Positions 27,463-35,726 of a stretch of DNA of 64,000 nucleotides are shown piece after piece. A program made the translations under genes and the position numbers. Each line of letters begins with the position of its first letter. Positions within the stretch are counted from its first letter, which is position 1. Origin of the DNA: CAWECB01 sp963807465. GTDB taxonomy: Bacteria > Patescibacteriota > Minisyncoccia > Minisyncoccales > Minisyncoccaceae. The notes below the pieces were generated by a model, which was not told where the DNA came from, made no database searches, and saw nothing but the letters and a program-made list of their open reading frames with translations. The stretch lies in assembly GCA_963807465.1 (NCBI GenBank), contig CAWECB010000003.1, forward strand, positions 124,001-188,000, given 5' to 3'.

Positions 27463-28599
27463 TTAAATCTTGATCGGCATTATCACGTAAAGATAGCTCG
27501 CATCCCCTACCGGGCGTATGACCGCCGGACCTTCAGTGCCCTGGAACTCGAAAGATATTTCCGAACCTTTGATGTTTACAAGCCCGTCAAGAAGGAATTT
27601 CCAATTGAAGGAAACCTTTAAAGAGTCTCCTTCTATTTTCGCCGGCATGGTCGACTCGCTCTCCCCCACGTCCGAATCCTGGCTGCTGATTTCAAATTCT
27701 TTTTCCTTGGGGTCTATTTTCAGAACAACCTCATTCGTCCTTCCTCCGAACAATCCCGCCGTCTTAACTTGCTTCGCGAACTCTTCCTTATTGAGAGTGA
27801 TTTTCGTTTTACTAGCTTTGGGGATGATCTCCTGATAAGAAGGATACTCCCCCTCTATCTGCCTAGAAATGAGATTGATTTCCGGGTGGTCGGTCTCGTC
27901 CATCAATGTTTCAAACAATACTTGGGATTCCGAAAGATAAATCTTTATACTCTTTTCTTCGTCGGGTAGGATATTAATCAATTCTTTAACTGTCTTTTGG
28001 GGAAGGATAAAATTTACCTCTTTGTTGAACAAGTTCTTAAGGCCAGTTTTGGCTAAATGGATGGTCTTTTCCGCAAGCCTAAAACTGTCCGTGGCCACTA
28101 ATTTAATTAGGTCCTTCTGAAAAGAGAAGTAAACTCCGGATATTTCCGGCCTTATCTGTGAAGGGCTGGACACGTCGGCCACACTTGATAATCCCTCTTT
28201 CAATTTCCTCCCGTCTATTTCGATGAAGATGTCTTTCAAAAAGGACGGAATTATAGGAAAATCATCGGCGCGAAAATCCTTTTAGCTGGGTTTTATATCC
28301 TTTGGTTTCGCTACTAATGTGTTGTTCTTTTCCTTAATATTAATCTTGTCTTCAGGAAGGGATCCGAGAAGTTGACTGAAGAACCTGGCTGGGACAGCTA
28401 TTTTTCCTTCTTTTTCGGTCTTACATAATCCCCACCACTGAATCCCTACTTCGAGGTCGGTCGCCGAAACTTTAAGAAAGTTCGGAAGCGCCTCAATAAG
28501 GAGATTATCTAAAATCGGAAGGGTTAGATTTTTGCCTGTTACTCTTTCGGCAACGCCCACTCCCTTTTTTAATTCTTTGGTCAAGATTGTGAAGTTCAT
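27463..28599 (-). CDS. dnaN: DNA polymerase III beta sliding clamp, with one in-frame TAA
   Basis: Begins MNFTILTKELKKGVGVAERV (28599). The first third ends at an in-frame TAA (28284-28282) and the same frame continues with KDFRADDFPIIPSFLKDIFI. That is exactly the clamp's conserved DFPxIP segment at the domain 1/2 border. The rest holds FSFQKDLIKLVATDSFRLAE and the C-terminal SYLYVIMPIKI (the family ends YVVMPMRL-like). Total 378 codons, normal. The stop stands where Lys would be expected, so a single-base error or nonsense change is likely. The clamp is essential, so true loss is implausible. Confidence 0.9.
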
Positions 28600-28836
28600 A
28601 TGTTTTTAATTTATAAATATAAGTTTTATTTATTATTGTTATTATTATGTGGAACGAATTTGTGGATAATTTATAGAAGCCTTGTTTTGTTATTGATTTA
28701 TAAAGGATTTTGAAAATATTATTTGTGGATAAGTTGGGTGTTGGGCGCGTCTGTTTTTGTGGTTAAAATTTTATAACTTGTTTATAAATTTTTTTGCTTA
28801 TATTTTATCCCCAACACTGACCACAGCTTATCAACA
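28600..28836. other. Putative chromosomal replication origin (oriC) in the dnaA-dnaN gap
   Basis: A 237-bp, very AT-rich non-coding stretch between dnaN and dnaA. Perfect DnaA boxes TTATCCACA lie on the minus strand at 28661-28669 and 28724-28732. One-mismatch boxes TTATCCCCA (28805-28813) and TTATCAACA (28828-28836) lie on the plus strand. AT-only blocks next to dnaN (28607-28650) could be the unwinding element. The gene order dnaN/dnaA/rpmH/rnpA/yidC/jag is the classic bacterial origin neighbourhood. No replication experiment or skew was computed. Confidence 0.75.
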
Positions 28837-30196
28837 CTATTTACTATAGATTCTCTGTAGGATCAATTCTACTTCCTGGTGCACCTTATCATTCTCTTCA
28901 TACTCTTTTTCTACTAGTTGGCAGGCGTGGATTACGGTCGTATGATCCTTTCCTCCGAACTTCCTCCCTATCTCCGAATAAGACATCTTTAATTCTTTTT
29001 TCAATAAATACATGGCGATTTGTCTCGGCTTAGAGAATTCTTTTTTCCTGGAAGTGAAGAACAGATTACCATTGGGAATGTCATAGAATTCGGTGATTGA
29101 TTCGACAATTTTCTTGTGGTTTGTTACTTTCGCCGGAGATACGATAATGCTCTTTAAGATCTTTTTAACGTCCTCAACCGTCAAGTTTTTATTATTCGCC
29201 TTTTTGTATATAATAAGCCTATTTATGGCACTCTCAAGCTCTCTTACGTTCTTCTGGACATTATTAGCCACGTAGTCTAAGACGTCGGCCGGAACAGAAA
29301 CATTTTTTTCCTCAATTTTTTGCTTTAGAATAGCCATCCTCGTTTCATAGTCCGGGATGTTTATATCCACTATCATTCCTCCATTAAACCTCGATTTCAG
29401 TCTTTCCGTAATAGCGGGAATATTATTGGGATGCCTGTCGGAAGACAATATTATCTGCTTGTTCTTCTGGTAAAGGGAATTAAAGGTATGAAAGAACTCC
29501 TCCTGCGTCTTGTCCTTTCCCGCGATGAACTGGATGTCGTCAACGATTAATACGTCGATGCTCCCTCAAGTTCTTTTTCAGCTCTTCCACCGTCTGTCCC
29601 CTTATGGCGCTGACTATGGTCGAGATGAGCTTTTCTGCCGGGATGTACTTAACTCTCTTATTTGGGTCGTTTTCCTTTATCTTATTCCCTATCGCCTGTA
29701 TGAGGTGCGTTTTGCCTAGGCCCACATCTCCATAAACGAACAGTGGGTTGTAGCTCTTGCCCGGCTCTTCAACTACGGCCATCGCGGCCGCATAGGCGAT
29801 TTCGTTGAACGGTCCGATAATGAAGTTTTCAAAGCTGTATCTCGGATTAAGGTTGGTTTCTCTGCTTACTTCTAATTCCGAGAATCCCAATTGCTCGGCC
29901 GAATCTTCCTTTCTTGGGCTCTTTTTTCCGGAGACGGTGATTTTAATGTTAACCGGACTGACGATGTATTTAACATCTTTAATGTTGTCGTCCAACGATT
30001 TTAGTATTTTTAGAATATCTTTGTGGTATTTCTGCTCCAGCCATTCCTTGGAAAAAGAATTCGGAACCGAAACCGTGATGATATCCTCTTCTGTGGATGA
30101 TATCTTGGTGTTGGCAAACCAGGTTGCAAAGTTGGCCGGTGAAATATTCAATTGGATCTGGGCCAAGACCGACTGCCAGAGTTCCTCGTTCGTCAT
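28837..30196 (-). CDS. dnaA: Chromosomal replication initiator DnaA, one frame break
   Basis: N-terminal domain MTNEELWQSVLAQIQLNISP with FATWFANTKI; AAA+ core PRYSFENFIIGPFNEIAYAA and Walker A VYGDVGLGKTHLIQAIG. Near 29565 one extra base changes frame, after which IDVLIVDDIQFIAGKDKTQE (Walker B) continues. Then come ILSSDRHPNNIPAITERLKS and the domain IV signature GGKDHTTVIHACQLVEK, which reads the DnaA box. Total about 453 residues, normal. The region between domains I and III is short. The single insertion in a GGGAG run suggests a sequencing error. Confidence 0.93.
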
Positions 30197-30286
30197 TTCT
30201 TTTTCGGTTTATGATATGTATTCATTATAAACAAGAAAGGTCAAGAAGGCAAAATTCCTTGTAAAATCAAGGGGATTTTCGGGCCG

Positions 30287-30295
30287 TGTGGATAA
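30287..30295 (-). promoter_or_regulatory. DnaA box upstream of dnaA
   Basis: Perfect TTATCCACA on the minus strand in the 200-bp gap between dnaA and rpmH. It may autoregulate dnaA or form part of a bipartite origin with the boxes at 28.6-28.8 kb. Confidence 0.6.
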
Positions 30296-30336
30296 TCAGT
30301 GGACAAAAGGTTAATAAAAATAAGCAGGATTTTTGA

Positions 30337-30365
30337 TTGACCGCCAGTGTTTTTTTTGATATAGT
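30337..30365 (+). promoter_or_regulatory. Promoter of the rpmH-rnpA-yidC-jag operon
   Basis: TTGACC (30337-30342), 17-bp spacer, TATAGT (30360-30365). The leader to the rpmH ATG at 30397 is about 25 nt. No Shine-Dalgarno match is evident. Confidence 0.6.
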
Positions 30366-30396
30366 TTAAATATAATTCAAGATAAACCAAAGATTT

Positions 30397-30531
30397 ATGA
30401 GCTTAACGCATCAGCCCAAAAAGAAGAAAAGGAAAAGGAGCCACGGATTTCTTGTGAGGTCAAAGACCAGCGGAGGGGCAAAGGTTCTGAGCAGAAGGAG
30501 ATCAAAAGGCAGAAAGAAATTAACTGTCTAA
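30397..30531 (+). CDS. rpmH: 50S ribosomal protein L34
   Basis: 44 residues: [20 protein letters not shown], then [20 protein letters not shown] and KLTV. This is the L34 pattern (usual 'KRTxQPSxxKRxRxHGFRxRMxTxxGRxVLxxRRxKGRxxL'), with the starting KRTYQP altered to SLTHQP. First gene of the operon; rnpA follows after 19 bp. Confidence 0.93.
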   Translation: MSLTHQPKKKKRKRSHGFLVRSKTSGGAKVLSRRRSKGRKKLTV

Positions 30532-30550
30532 AGTTTTTAATAACCACCTC

Positions 30551-30892
30551 ATGTTGCCTAAAGAGAACAGGCTCAAAAAAAAGAAAGAATTTGAAACCGT
30601 CTTCAAGTCTGGGAGATCGGTCAAAGGGCAGGACTTCTTTTTGAAATATCTGGGCAACGGAACGGACAAAATTAAAGTCGGGTTCGTGGTCAGCAAAAAA
30701 GTTAGCAAGAAGGCAGTCGAAAGGAATAGAGCTAAAAGAAGGTTGCGGGAGGTGTTCCGAATCATGGACGGAGAGATTAAGAGCGGACTAAGTATTGTAA
30801 TTGTCGCCTACCCTTCTTTAAAAACGAGGAAGTTCGGAGAATTAAAACAAGAAATCGAGAACGTCTTAAGGAAGGGAGAATTAATAAAATAA
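30551..30892 (+). CDS. rnpA: Ribonuclease P protein component
   Basis: 113 residues: MLPKENRLKKKKEFETVFKS, KVGFVVSKKVSKKAVERNRA and KRRLREVFRIM. The last two form the RNR signature (here VERNRAKRRLRE) that contacts the 5' leader of pre-tRNA. It binds the catalytic RNase P RNA, which is not in this window. Confidence 0.93.
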   Translation: MLPKENRLKKKKEFETVFKSGRSVKGQDFFLKYLGNGTDKIKVGFVVSKKVSKKAVERNRAKRRLREVFRIMDGEIKSGLSIVIVAYPSLKTRKFGELKQEIENVLRKGELIK

Positions 30893-30894
30893 TC

Positions 30895-31605
30895 ATGAAT
30901 ATCCTTTTGTTAATCTTTAATAGTATATTCTATCAGCCGATGCTGAATTTTTTGGTTTGGATATATATCTACACTAAAAACTTCGGCGTAGCAGTGATAG
31001 CTTTGACGATTTTGGTGAGGCTAGCGATTAATCCCCTAAACGCCAAGGCTTTAGAATCACAAAAGGTCATGGCTGAAATCCAGCCGAGGCTCAATGAAAT
31101 ACAGAAGAAACACAAAGACGACAAAGAAAAACAAGCGGTCGAAATGATGAATCTGTACAAAGAGAAGAAGTTCAATCCTTTTTCTGGGGTGCTGTTTTTG
31201 TTTATCCAGATTCCTATTATCTGGGCCCTGTTCTATGTCTTCAAGGCCGGGATATCAATTAACGGATCAATGATGTACCCCTTTATCGTTCTTCCGGCCC
31301 ACATCAATCCTTACTTCCTCGGCATAGACCTGTCGACTCCCAATATGTATCTGGCCGCTGTTACGGCCATTGCCCAATTTTTTCAGGCGAAAACAGCCAT
31401 TCCCCCAACACCCAAAACAGACGGCAAAAAAGACCAAATGACCCAGATGTCGGAAACAATGGGCAAGCAGATGATGATATTCCTACCGGTAATCACTTTT
31501 TTCGTTCTATTCAAGCTTCCTGCCGCCCTTGGGCTTTACTGGCTAATCACGACATTGTTTACGATTGCCCAGCAGTATTTTATATTTAAAAAGAAAGGAG
31601 CATGA
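30895..31605 (+). CDS. yidC: YidC/Oxa1-type membrane protein insertase
   Basis: 236 residues, the short Gram-positive-like form without the large periplasmic domain. The first membrane helix is near the N-terminus (FLVWIYIYTKNFGVAVIALT). The hydrophilic-groove Arg is in ILVRLAINPLNAK, then a cytoplasmic coiled hairpin (KVMAEIQPRLNEIQKKHKDD). Later helices include FNPFSGVLFLFIQIPIIWAL, and the end is FFVLFKLPAALGLYWLITTL. Overlaps jag by 4 bp. Confidence 0.93.
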   Translation: MNILLLIFNSIFYQPMLNFLVWIYIYTKNFGVAVIALTILVRLAINPLNAKALESQKVMAEIQPRLNEIQKKHKDDKEKQAVEMMNLYKEKKFNPFSGVLFLFIQIPIIWALFYVFKAGISINGSMMYPFIVLPAHINPYFLGIDLSTPNMYLAAVTAIAQFFQAKTAIPPTPKTDGKKDQMTQMSETMGKQMMIFLPVITFFVLFKLPAALGLYWLITTLFTIAQQYFIFKKKGA

Positions 31606-32072
31606 TTAATCAAGAAGAAATAGAAAATATAAAGGGAATGATTAATGAATTCTTCGAAATAGCTGGGTATCTTGTAGGCGTAGAAGCCAGGTCTGCCGAA
31701 GAAAAAGGACAAGATGTTTTAGAGATAAACATCAGGACCGACGAAGCCCAGAGCCTCATCGGAAAGCAAGGACTGGTCTTGTCAGACATCCAGCTTATCT
31801 TGAGAAAGGTAATTAAAAAGAAAACAGAGAGAGACATATATTTAAACCTTGATGTCGATAACTACAAGAGAAACAAGGAAGATTACCTAAGAGATATCGC
31901 CCAGAGTACGGCCGAAGAAGTCATATCCACGGGGAGAGAAAGAGAATTGTCCCTCTTGTCCCCTTTTGACAGGAGAATTATACACATGGAGTTATCTTCC
32001 AGAACGGATGTCGTGGCCGAGAGCATAGGAGAAGGAGAAGAAAGAAGGATTGTCATTAAGCCTGCCAAGTAA
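31602..32072 (+). CDS. Jag/KhpB RNA-binding protein (KH + R3H)
   Basis: 156 residues. A KH domain type II (INIRTDEAQSLIGKQGLVLS, the GxxG loop being IGKQG) and an R3H domain (LLSPFDRRIIHMELSSRTDV) are present. The N-terminal Jag_N domain of longer family members is absent. Thought to bind RNA with KhpA and influence cell elongation; linked to yidC in most bacteria, as here. Confidence 0.88.
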   Translation: MINQEEIENIKGMINEFFEIAGYLVGVEARSAEEKGQDVLEINIRTDEAQSLIGKQGLVLSDIQLILRKVIKKKTERDIYLNLDVDNYKRNKEDYLRDIAQSTAEEVISTGRERELSLLSPFDRRIIHMELSSRTDVVAESIGEGEERRIVIKPAK

Positions 32073-32082
32073 TACCAAAAAA

Positions 32083-32102
32083 CCGCCAAGAGGCGGCTTT
32101 TA
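32083..32102. terminator. Terminator between jag and virB4
   Basis: CCGCC-AAGA-GGCGG then CTTTTAG, preceded by an A-run, so it can serve both the rpmH operon and the convergent secretion operon. Confidence 0.7.
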
Positions 32103-32109
32103 GTTTGTT

Positions 32110-33897
32110 TTACATCACTCCCGATTCTTCCATTTCCTTGGCTTGTCTTATCTTCGATACTTCTTCGGGACTAGTGGTAATAATTTGGTCTTCAGTGTAA
32201 GAGGCTACGACCCTAATGGCGACGTGTTTTTGTCCGGCGAAGAAGATGCCTTCCCCTACTGGTGTTTCCAGTAAAAGGAATTTTTCCTGGTCGGTTAAGG
32301 TAAAGGTCTGCTGTATGAGGTCGATCGTTGCCGGACTCTGCTTCATTAATAATTGGATCGAAGAGTTGGTAATGATGGGCTTTCCGTATTCCGACTTCAT
32401 GAAGTCGGAGACATCTTGAGTAATGGTCGTCACGCCGAGCCAGTATTTTCTTGCTCTTTTACAGATACCGTAAAGGAAGGAAGCTCCGTCTTCAGTCTTC
32501 ATCATCCACCAAGCCTCATCGATGACGAGAATCCTTTTCTTCAGTTCGCCTCTGGCCGTGTTCCAGATATACCTCATGATGATGAACATGGCCATAGGTC
32601 TTAGTTCGTCCTCCATGTCCCTTATACCGAACACCACCAGTGATTTTTCCATTGAAATGTTTGATTTTTGGTTGAAGAAAGAAGCAAAGGTTCCTTTGGT
32701 AAACTTCCTCAGCCTTTCCGTCAAAGAATCAGCCCCTTCCATGGTTTCTAGGACGGACTCAAGGTCGGACATGATCGGTATTTTTTCTTTCCATGTCTTG
32801 GGGTCGGAATTGGGAGTGATGTCTTTCGCAGCATAGGTTTCCGCCAAGGCCCTATCCATAATAGCATCTTCTTCCGGGGTTAGGCCTCCGAGCATGATTC
32901 TCATCAAACCGACCAGGTTAATAATGTTAGACCTCAAGACATCTTCGGGCGTTTCGTCCTCTCTTGGCTCGGGCAGGTCGAAAGGATTGATGTGGCTTTC
33001 CGAACTCAAAGATATCTTAAAGAAAGACCCGTCCACCGATTCGGCCAAAGTCTTATACTCGTTCTCCGGGTCTAGAATAATACACTCTACTCCCATCATA
33101 AGAGATCTTAGGATCTCCAGCTTGACAGCGTAAGACTTACCGGAACCAGATTTGGCGAAAATGACCATATTGGCATTTTCCATACTAAACCTGTCGAACA
33201 ATACCAGGGAATTGTTGTGTTTGTTTATCCCGAACAATATTCCTTCATTCGAGCTTAAGTCGAAAGAAACGAACGGGAATATACTCGACAAGGGAGTGGT
33301 GTTCAATGTGTTATGAATTTGCAGCAAATCTGTTCCATAGGGGAAAGTAGATATCATCCCCTCCCTCTGTTGGTATAGGGCCGGCTTAATGTATATCAGC
33401 CTAGATTCAAGAATCGATCTCAATGTTGTTTCTATGGTTTCTAGTTCTTTCTTGTCATCGGCGTAGACGGTAATATATAGTCCGAACTTGAACATCTTTT
33501 CCTGAGCGGTCTGCAGTCTGCTCCTTAGGTCTTCAAGGTCCTGGTAAGCAGTTTCCAGGGCTGGGTCTCTTATGAGTCCTTTCTCTTCCCTCTCCATGAT
33601 TTCCGCCTGCACTTCGGTTACGCTTTTTCGGAGTTGCCTCAAGACCGATCCGGTTTCAATGGGGTGGAAAAAGAAAGAAATATCGAAAGGAATATCCATG
33701 TTGATTATGGGAGAGAGCCAGCCGGTACTCAAGTACCTCGGGTAAGAAAAAACAAAGTAGGTCTTGGCGAACCTTTCTTCCATCTGGACGTAGTTCTGGG
33801 TAACCTCAATCGAAGCCGGGGCAATAATATCCAAGGCATTCGTGGTTTCTTTCTCGAACATCTTTTCCTGTTTTGTTTTGTTTCCGAATAATGCCAT
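32110..33897 (-). CDS. VirB4/TraC-type secretion ATPase
   Basis: 595 residues. Walker A is NMVIFAKSGSGKSYAVKLEI, followed by VECIILDPENEYKTLAESVD. Walker B is KRILVIDEAWWMMK, then the TTITQDVSDFMKSEYGKPII segment and a C-terminal LLETPVGEGIFFAGQKHVAI, all standard for the VirB4 motor of type IV secretion. The N-terminal 230 residues lack the usual first domain part, which is encoded by the separate gene upstream. First ATG 33897, 4 bp after that gene. Confidence 0.92.
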   Translation of the reverse strand: MALFGNKTKQEKMFEKETTNALDIIAPASIEVTQNYVQMEERFAKTYFVFSYPRYLSTGWLSPIINMDIPFDISFFFHPIETGSVLRQLRKSVTEVQAEIMEREEKGLIRDPALETAYQDLEDLRSRLQTAQEKMFKFGLYITVYADDKKELETIETTLRSILESRLIYIKPALYQQREGMISTFPYGTDLLQIHNTLNTTPLSSIFPFVSFDLSSNEGILFGINKHNNSLVLFDRFSMENANMVIFAKSGSGKSYAVKLEILRSLMMGVECIILDPENEYKTLAESVDGSFFKISLSSESHINPFDLPEPREDETPEDVLRSNIINLVGLMRIMLGGLTPEEDAIMDRALAETYAAKDITPNSDPKTWKEKIPIMSDLESVLETMEGADSLTERLRKFTKGTFASFFNQKSNISMEKSLVVFGIRDMEDELRPMAMFIIMRYIWNTARGELKKRILVIDEAWWMMKTEDGASFLYGICKRARKYWLGVTTITQDVSDFMKSEYGKPIITNSSIQLLMKQSPATIDLIQQTFTLTDQEKFLLLETPVGEGIFFAGQKHVAIRVVASYTEDQIITTSPEEVSKIRQAKEMEESGVM

Positions 33898-33901
33898 ATA
33901 T

Positions 33902-34537
33902 TTAGATTATAGCTTCTGGGGGAAGATCCGGATAATACCCCAGTTCCGCCTGCTTCGGGTGGTGTAACCCCCATAATAGTTCAATTATCTCTTCCGATCC
34001 CAGTTGGGCCGATTTCAAGCCGCATCTCCTTATGCCGAGCGATACATATTCCATCCTCTGCATCAACTGGTATCTTCCAGTCTGGAACCTTTTTTCGGTC
34101 AAAGCTCCCTTGCTTTCCTTACTGCCCATCCCTGGGATATTGGGGAGTTCGGTCATCGGGAAATACGGAACGACGATGTAGAAGTTCTTACTCATAATGG
34201 AGCCATTGGAAACGATTTCTTCGATGAAGGCCCGGTATTCAGCCGTCTGTATCTTCAACATCTCGTTTTTTTGTTTGGCTTCCAAACCCTTAATCTTGTC
34301 AATATATCCTGTAATGTTCACTTTTCTCGAATTGACGACTATCTGGCAGGAGAAGTCCAGAGAATTTAAGAAATTCTGGAACTGGTAGATTATAGCCATC
34401 TGCTCGTCCTCGGATTTCAAGGCGAAATTCAGAGACGAAACCAGAAGGATCCCCTTTAATGATTTATCCTTCATCACCATTACCCCTTCCCTTATCTGTT
34501 CCACGGGCATGAATTGTTGCGACGCTACTTTTACCAT
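33902..34537 (-). CDS. TraC-like N-terminal domain protein (detached VirB4 N-domain)
   Basis: 211 residues, soluble: QQFMPVEQIREGVMVMKDKS, LKGILLVSSLNFALKSEDEQ and MAIIYQFQNFLNSLDFSCQI. This alpha/beta pattern matches the N-terminal domain of TraC/VirB4 proteins. It lies 4 bp upstream of the VirB4 motor gene, so a natural split of a once single protein is likely, as in other CPR secretion loci. Role inferred: docking of the motor on the membrane complex. Confidence 0.65.
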   Translation of the reverse strand: MVKVASQQFMPVEQIREGVMVMKDKSLKGILLVSSLNFALKSEDEQMAIIYQFQNFLNSLDFSCQIVVNSRKVNITGYIDKIKGLEAKQKNEMLKIQTAEYRAFIEEIVSNGSIMSKNFYIVVPYFPMTELPNIPGMGSKESKGALTEKRFQTGRYQLMQRMEYVSLGIRRCGLKSAQLGSEEIIELLWGLHHPKQAELGYYPDLPPEAII

Positions 34538-34539
34538 GT

Positions 34540-34974
34540 TTATTCTTCTTCAGTCTTCTGGAAGTCTATTTTCTTTATCAGCTGCTCTATTTTTCCTTCA
34601 TTCCTCAGCTTTAAGGGAGATTTTTCGCCCTTGTCTTCAACGACTACGGGCCTACTTTCTCTCTGGGTGGAAAGATATACATTGGCCTCTTTTCTTTTCC
34701 ATAAATATATTCTCGGATTTACGTTGAAATTCATGAAATTTTTCATCACAGTCGGCAAGGACAATCCTTCGACCTTGGCGAAGGATACTCCCAGCGCTAT
34801 CCCAATCAGTGCCGCGGCGATCAAAAGGAAAAGAATAAAATTCTGTTGGCCAACAATGAAATACAGGAAAAAGCAGATAGCGATGACTCCGCCCACCATC
34901 AAGCTCTGTCTTAAATTGAGCGGGCCTAGTATTTTCGCTTCGTGCTCTATAAACTGTGGGACTCTATATTGCAT
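34540..34974 (-). CDS. PrgI/VirB3-like inner membrane protein
   Basis: 144 residues. MQYRVPQFIEHEAKILGPLN is the N-terminal PrgI signature. Two adjacent membrane helices follow at about 25-66 (SLMVGGVIAICFFLYFIVGQ and LFLLIAAALIGIALGVSFAK). Then VMKNFMNFNVNPRIYLWKRK and an acidic/basic C-tail. PrgI/VirB3 proteins precede VirB4 in secretion operons, as here (2 bp gap). Confidence 0.85.
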   Translation of the reverse strand: MQYRVPQFIEHEAKILGPLNLRQSLMVGGVIAICFFLYFIVGQQNFILFLLIAAALIGIALGVSFAKVEGLSLPTVMKNFMNFNVNPRIYLWKRKEANVYLSTQRESRPVVVEDKGEKSPLKLRNEGKIEQLIKKIDFQKTEEE

Positions 34975-34976
34975 AG

Positions 34977-35444
34977 TTAGATTACAGGTTCTCTATAGGT
35001 ATCTTTGTTTTTGGGAGCGGGAGGCTTGGGGATTCCAGTTGTCTTTTCTCCTTCCTTGGGCTTAACGGGTCCTTCTTTTTTTATATTATCGCTTAAATCC
35101 TTCTTCTCCGCAATGTTTTCAAGGTAAAGCTTGTTCAGTTCAATCCTAAGGCGACTGAAAATCTGCCTGTCGATGTCCGTGGCGATATTTCTCGCTTTCT
35201 CCGAATCGAGGTTTAGGTCGAGCTCGAGCATTATGGGAAATTCTTTTATGGGTAAGAGCCCCATCAATACCTTACCGACGTATTTCATCATCAGTGATTT
35301 TGCTTCTTCGTCGGTTACACCACTATCTTTGCAGATTTTAGAGATAATGTTAAAATTCTCTTCCGAAAAGAGAGCCTCCTTCAAGCTGTCTGGTAGTTTT
35401 TCGTAAGTCTGCCAGAAAAAATTTTCTGAATCTCGCTGTTCCAT
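34977..35444 (-). CDS. Conserved-type hypothetical protein of the secretion operon
   Basis: 155 residues from MEQRDSENFFWQTYEKLPDS. Mostly helical and soluble, ending in a Pro/Lys-rich tail (KKEGPVKPKEGEKTTGIPKP). No recognised domain. The ATG at 35444 was chosen because a promoter with -10 TAAAAT sits 10 bp upstream. A longer in-frame reading exists to 35588 but has no start signals. First gene of the operon leading to PrgI and VirB4, so a cytoplasmic accessory role in secretion is inferred from context only. Confidence 0.6.
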   Translation of the reverse strand: MEQRDSENFFWQTYEKLPDSLKEALFSEENFNIISKICKDSGVTDEEAKSLMMKYVGKVLMGLLPIKEFPIMLELDLNLDSEKARNIATDIDRQIFSRLRIELNKLYLENIAEKKDLSDNIKKEGPVKPKEGEKTTGIPKPPAPKNKDTYREPVI

Positions 35445-35454
35445 ATATATAATT

Positions 35455-35482
35455 ATTTTATCATATATGTTTAGAGATTCAA
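35455..35482 (-). promoter_or_regulatory. Promoter of the prgI-virB4 operon
   Basis: Minus strand TTGAAT (35482-35477), 16-bp spacer, TAAAAT (35460-35455). The ATG at 35444 follows after 10 bp, giving a leader of only a few nucleotides. Confidence 0.45.
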
Positions 35483-35618
35483 TGGCTTTGTTCAAAAAGC
35501 TCCTTAAAAGATTTTGGTTTTTGTAAGAAGCATTGGCCTTGGAATTTATCATTAGCTTTTTTGATATTTCATCTTTGCGCCCTGACACACATATTAACCC
35601 CTGCCTGCGGTGTTTAAT

Positions 35619-35647
35619 TTGACAAATTAAATAAAGTAGTTTATAGT
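35619..35647 (+). promoter_or_regulatory. Strong promoter of the SPFH-like gene
   Basis: TTGACA (35619-35624), 17-bp spacer, TATAGT (35642-35647). The leader is about 72 nt, and GGAAG lies before the ATG at 35727. Confidence 0.65.
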
Positions 35648-35726
35648 TATAGCACTCTTTAACGGAGTTAAGGAGCCATTAATTGTACCTAATAGTTTAA
35701 TATTCAGAACTACGGAAGTGATTGAA

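Noticed and set aside
28282..28284. Programmed TAA read-through in dnaN
   Set aside because: TAA ends many genes here, no stem-loop or slippery site was seen after it, and a similar TAA in atpF lies in an error-rich stretch. A base error is simpler.
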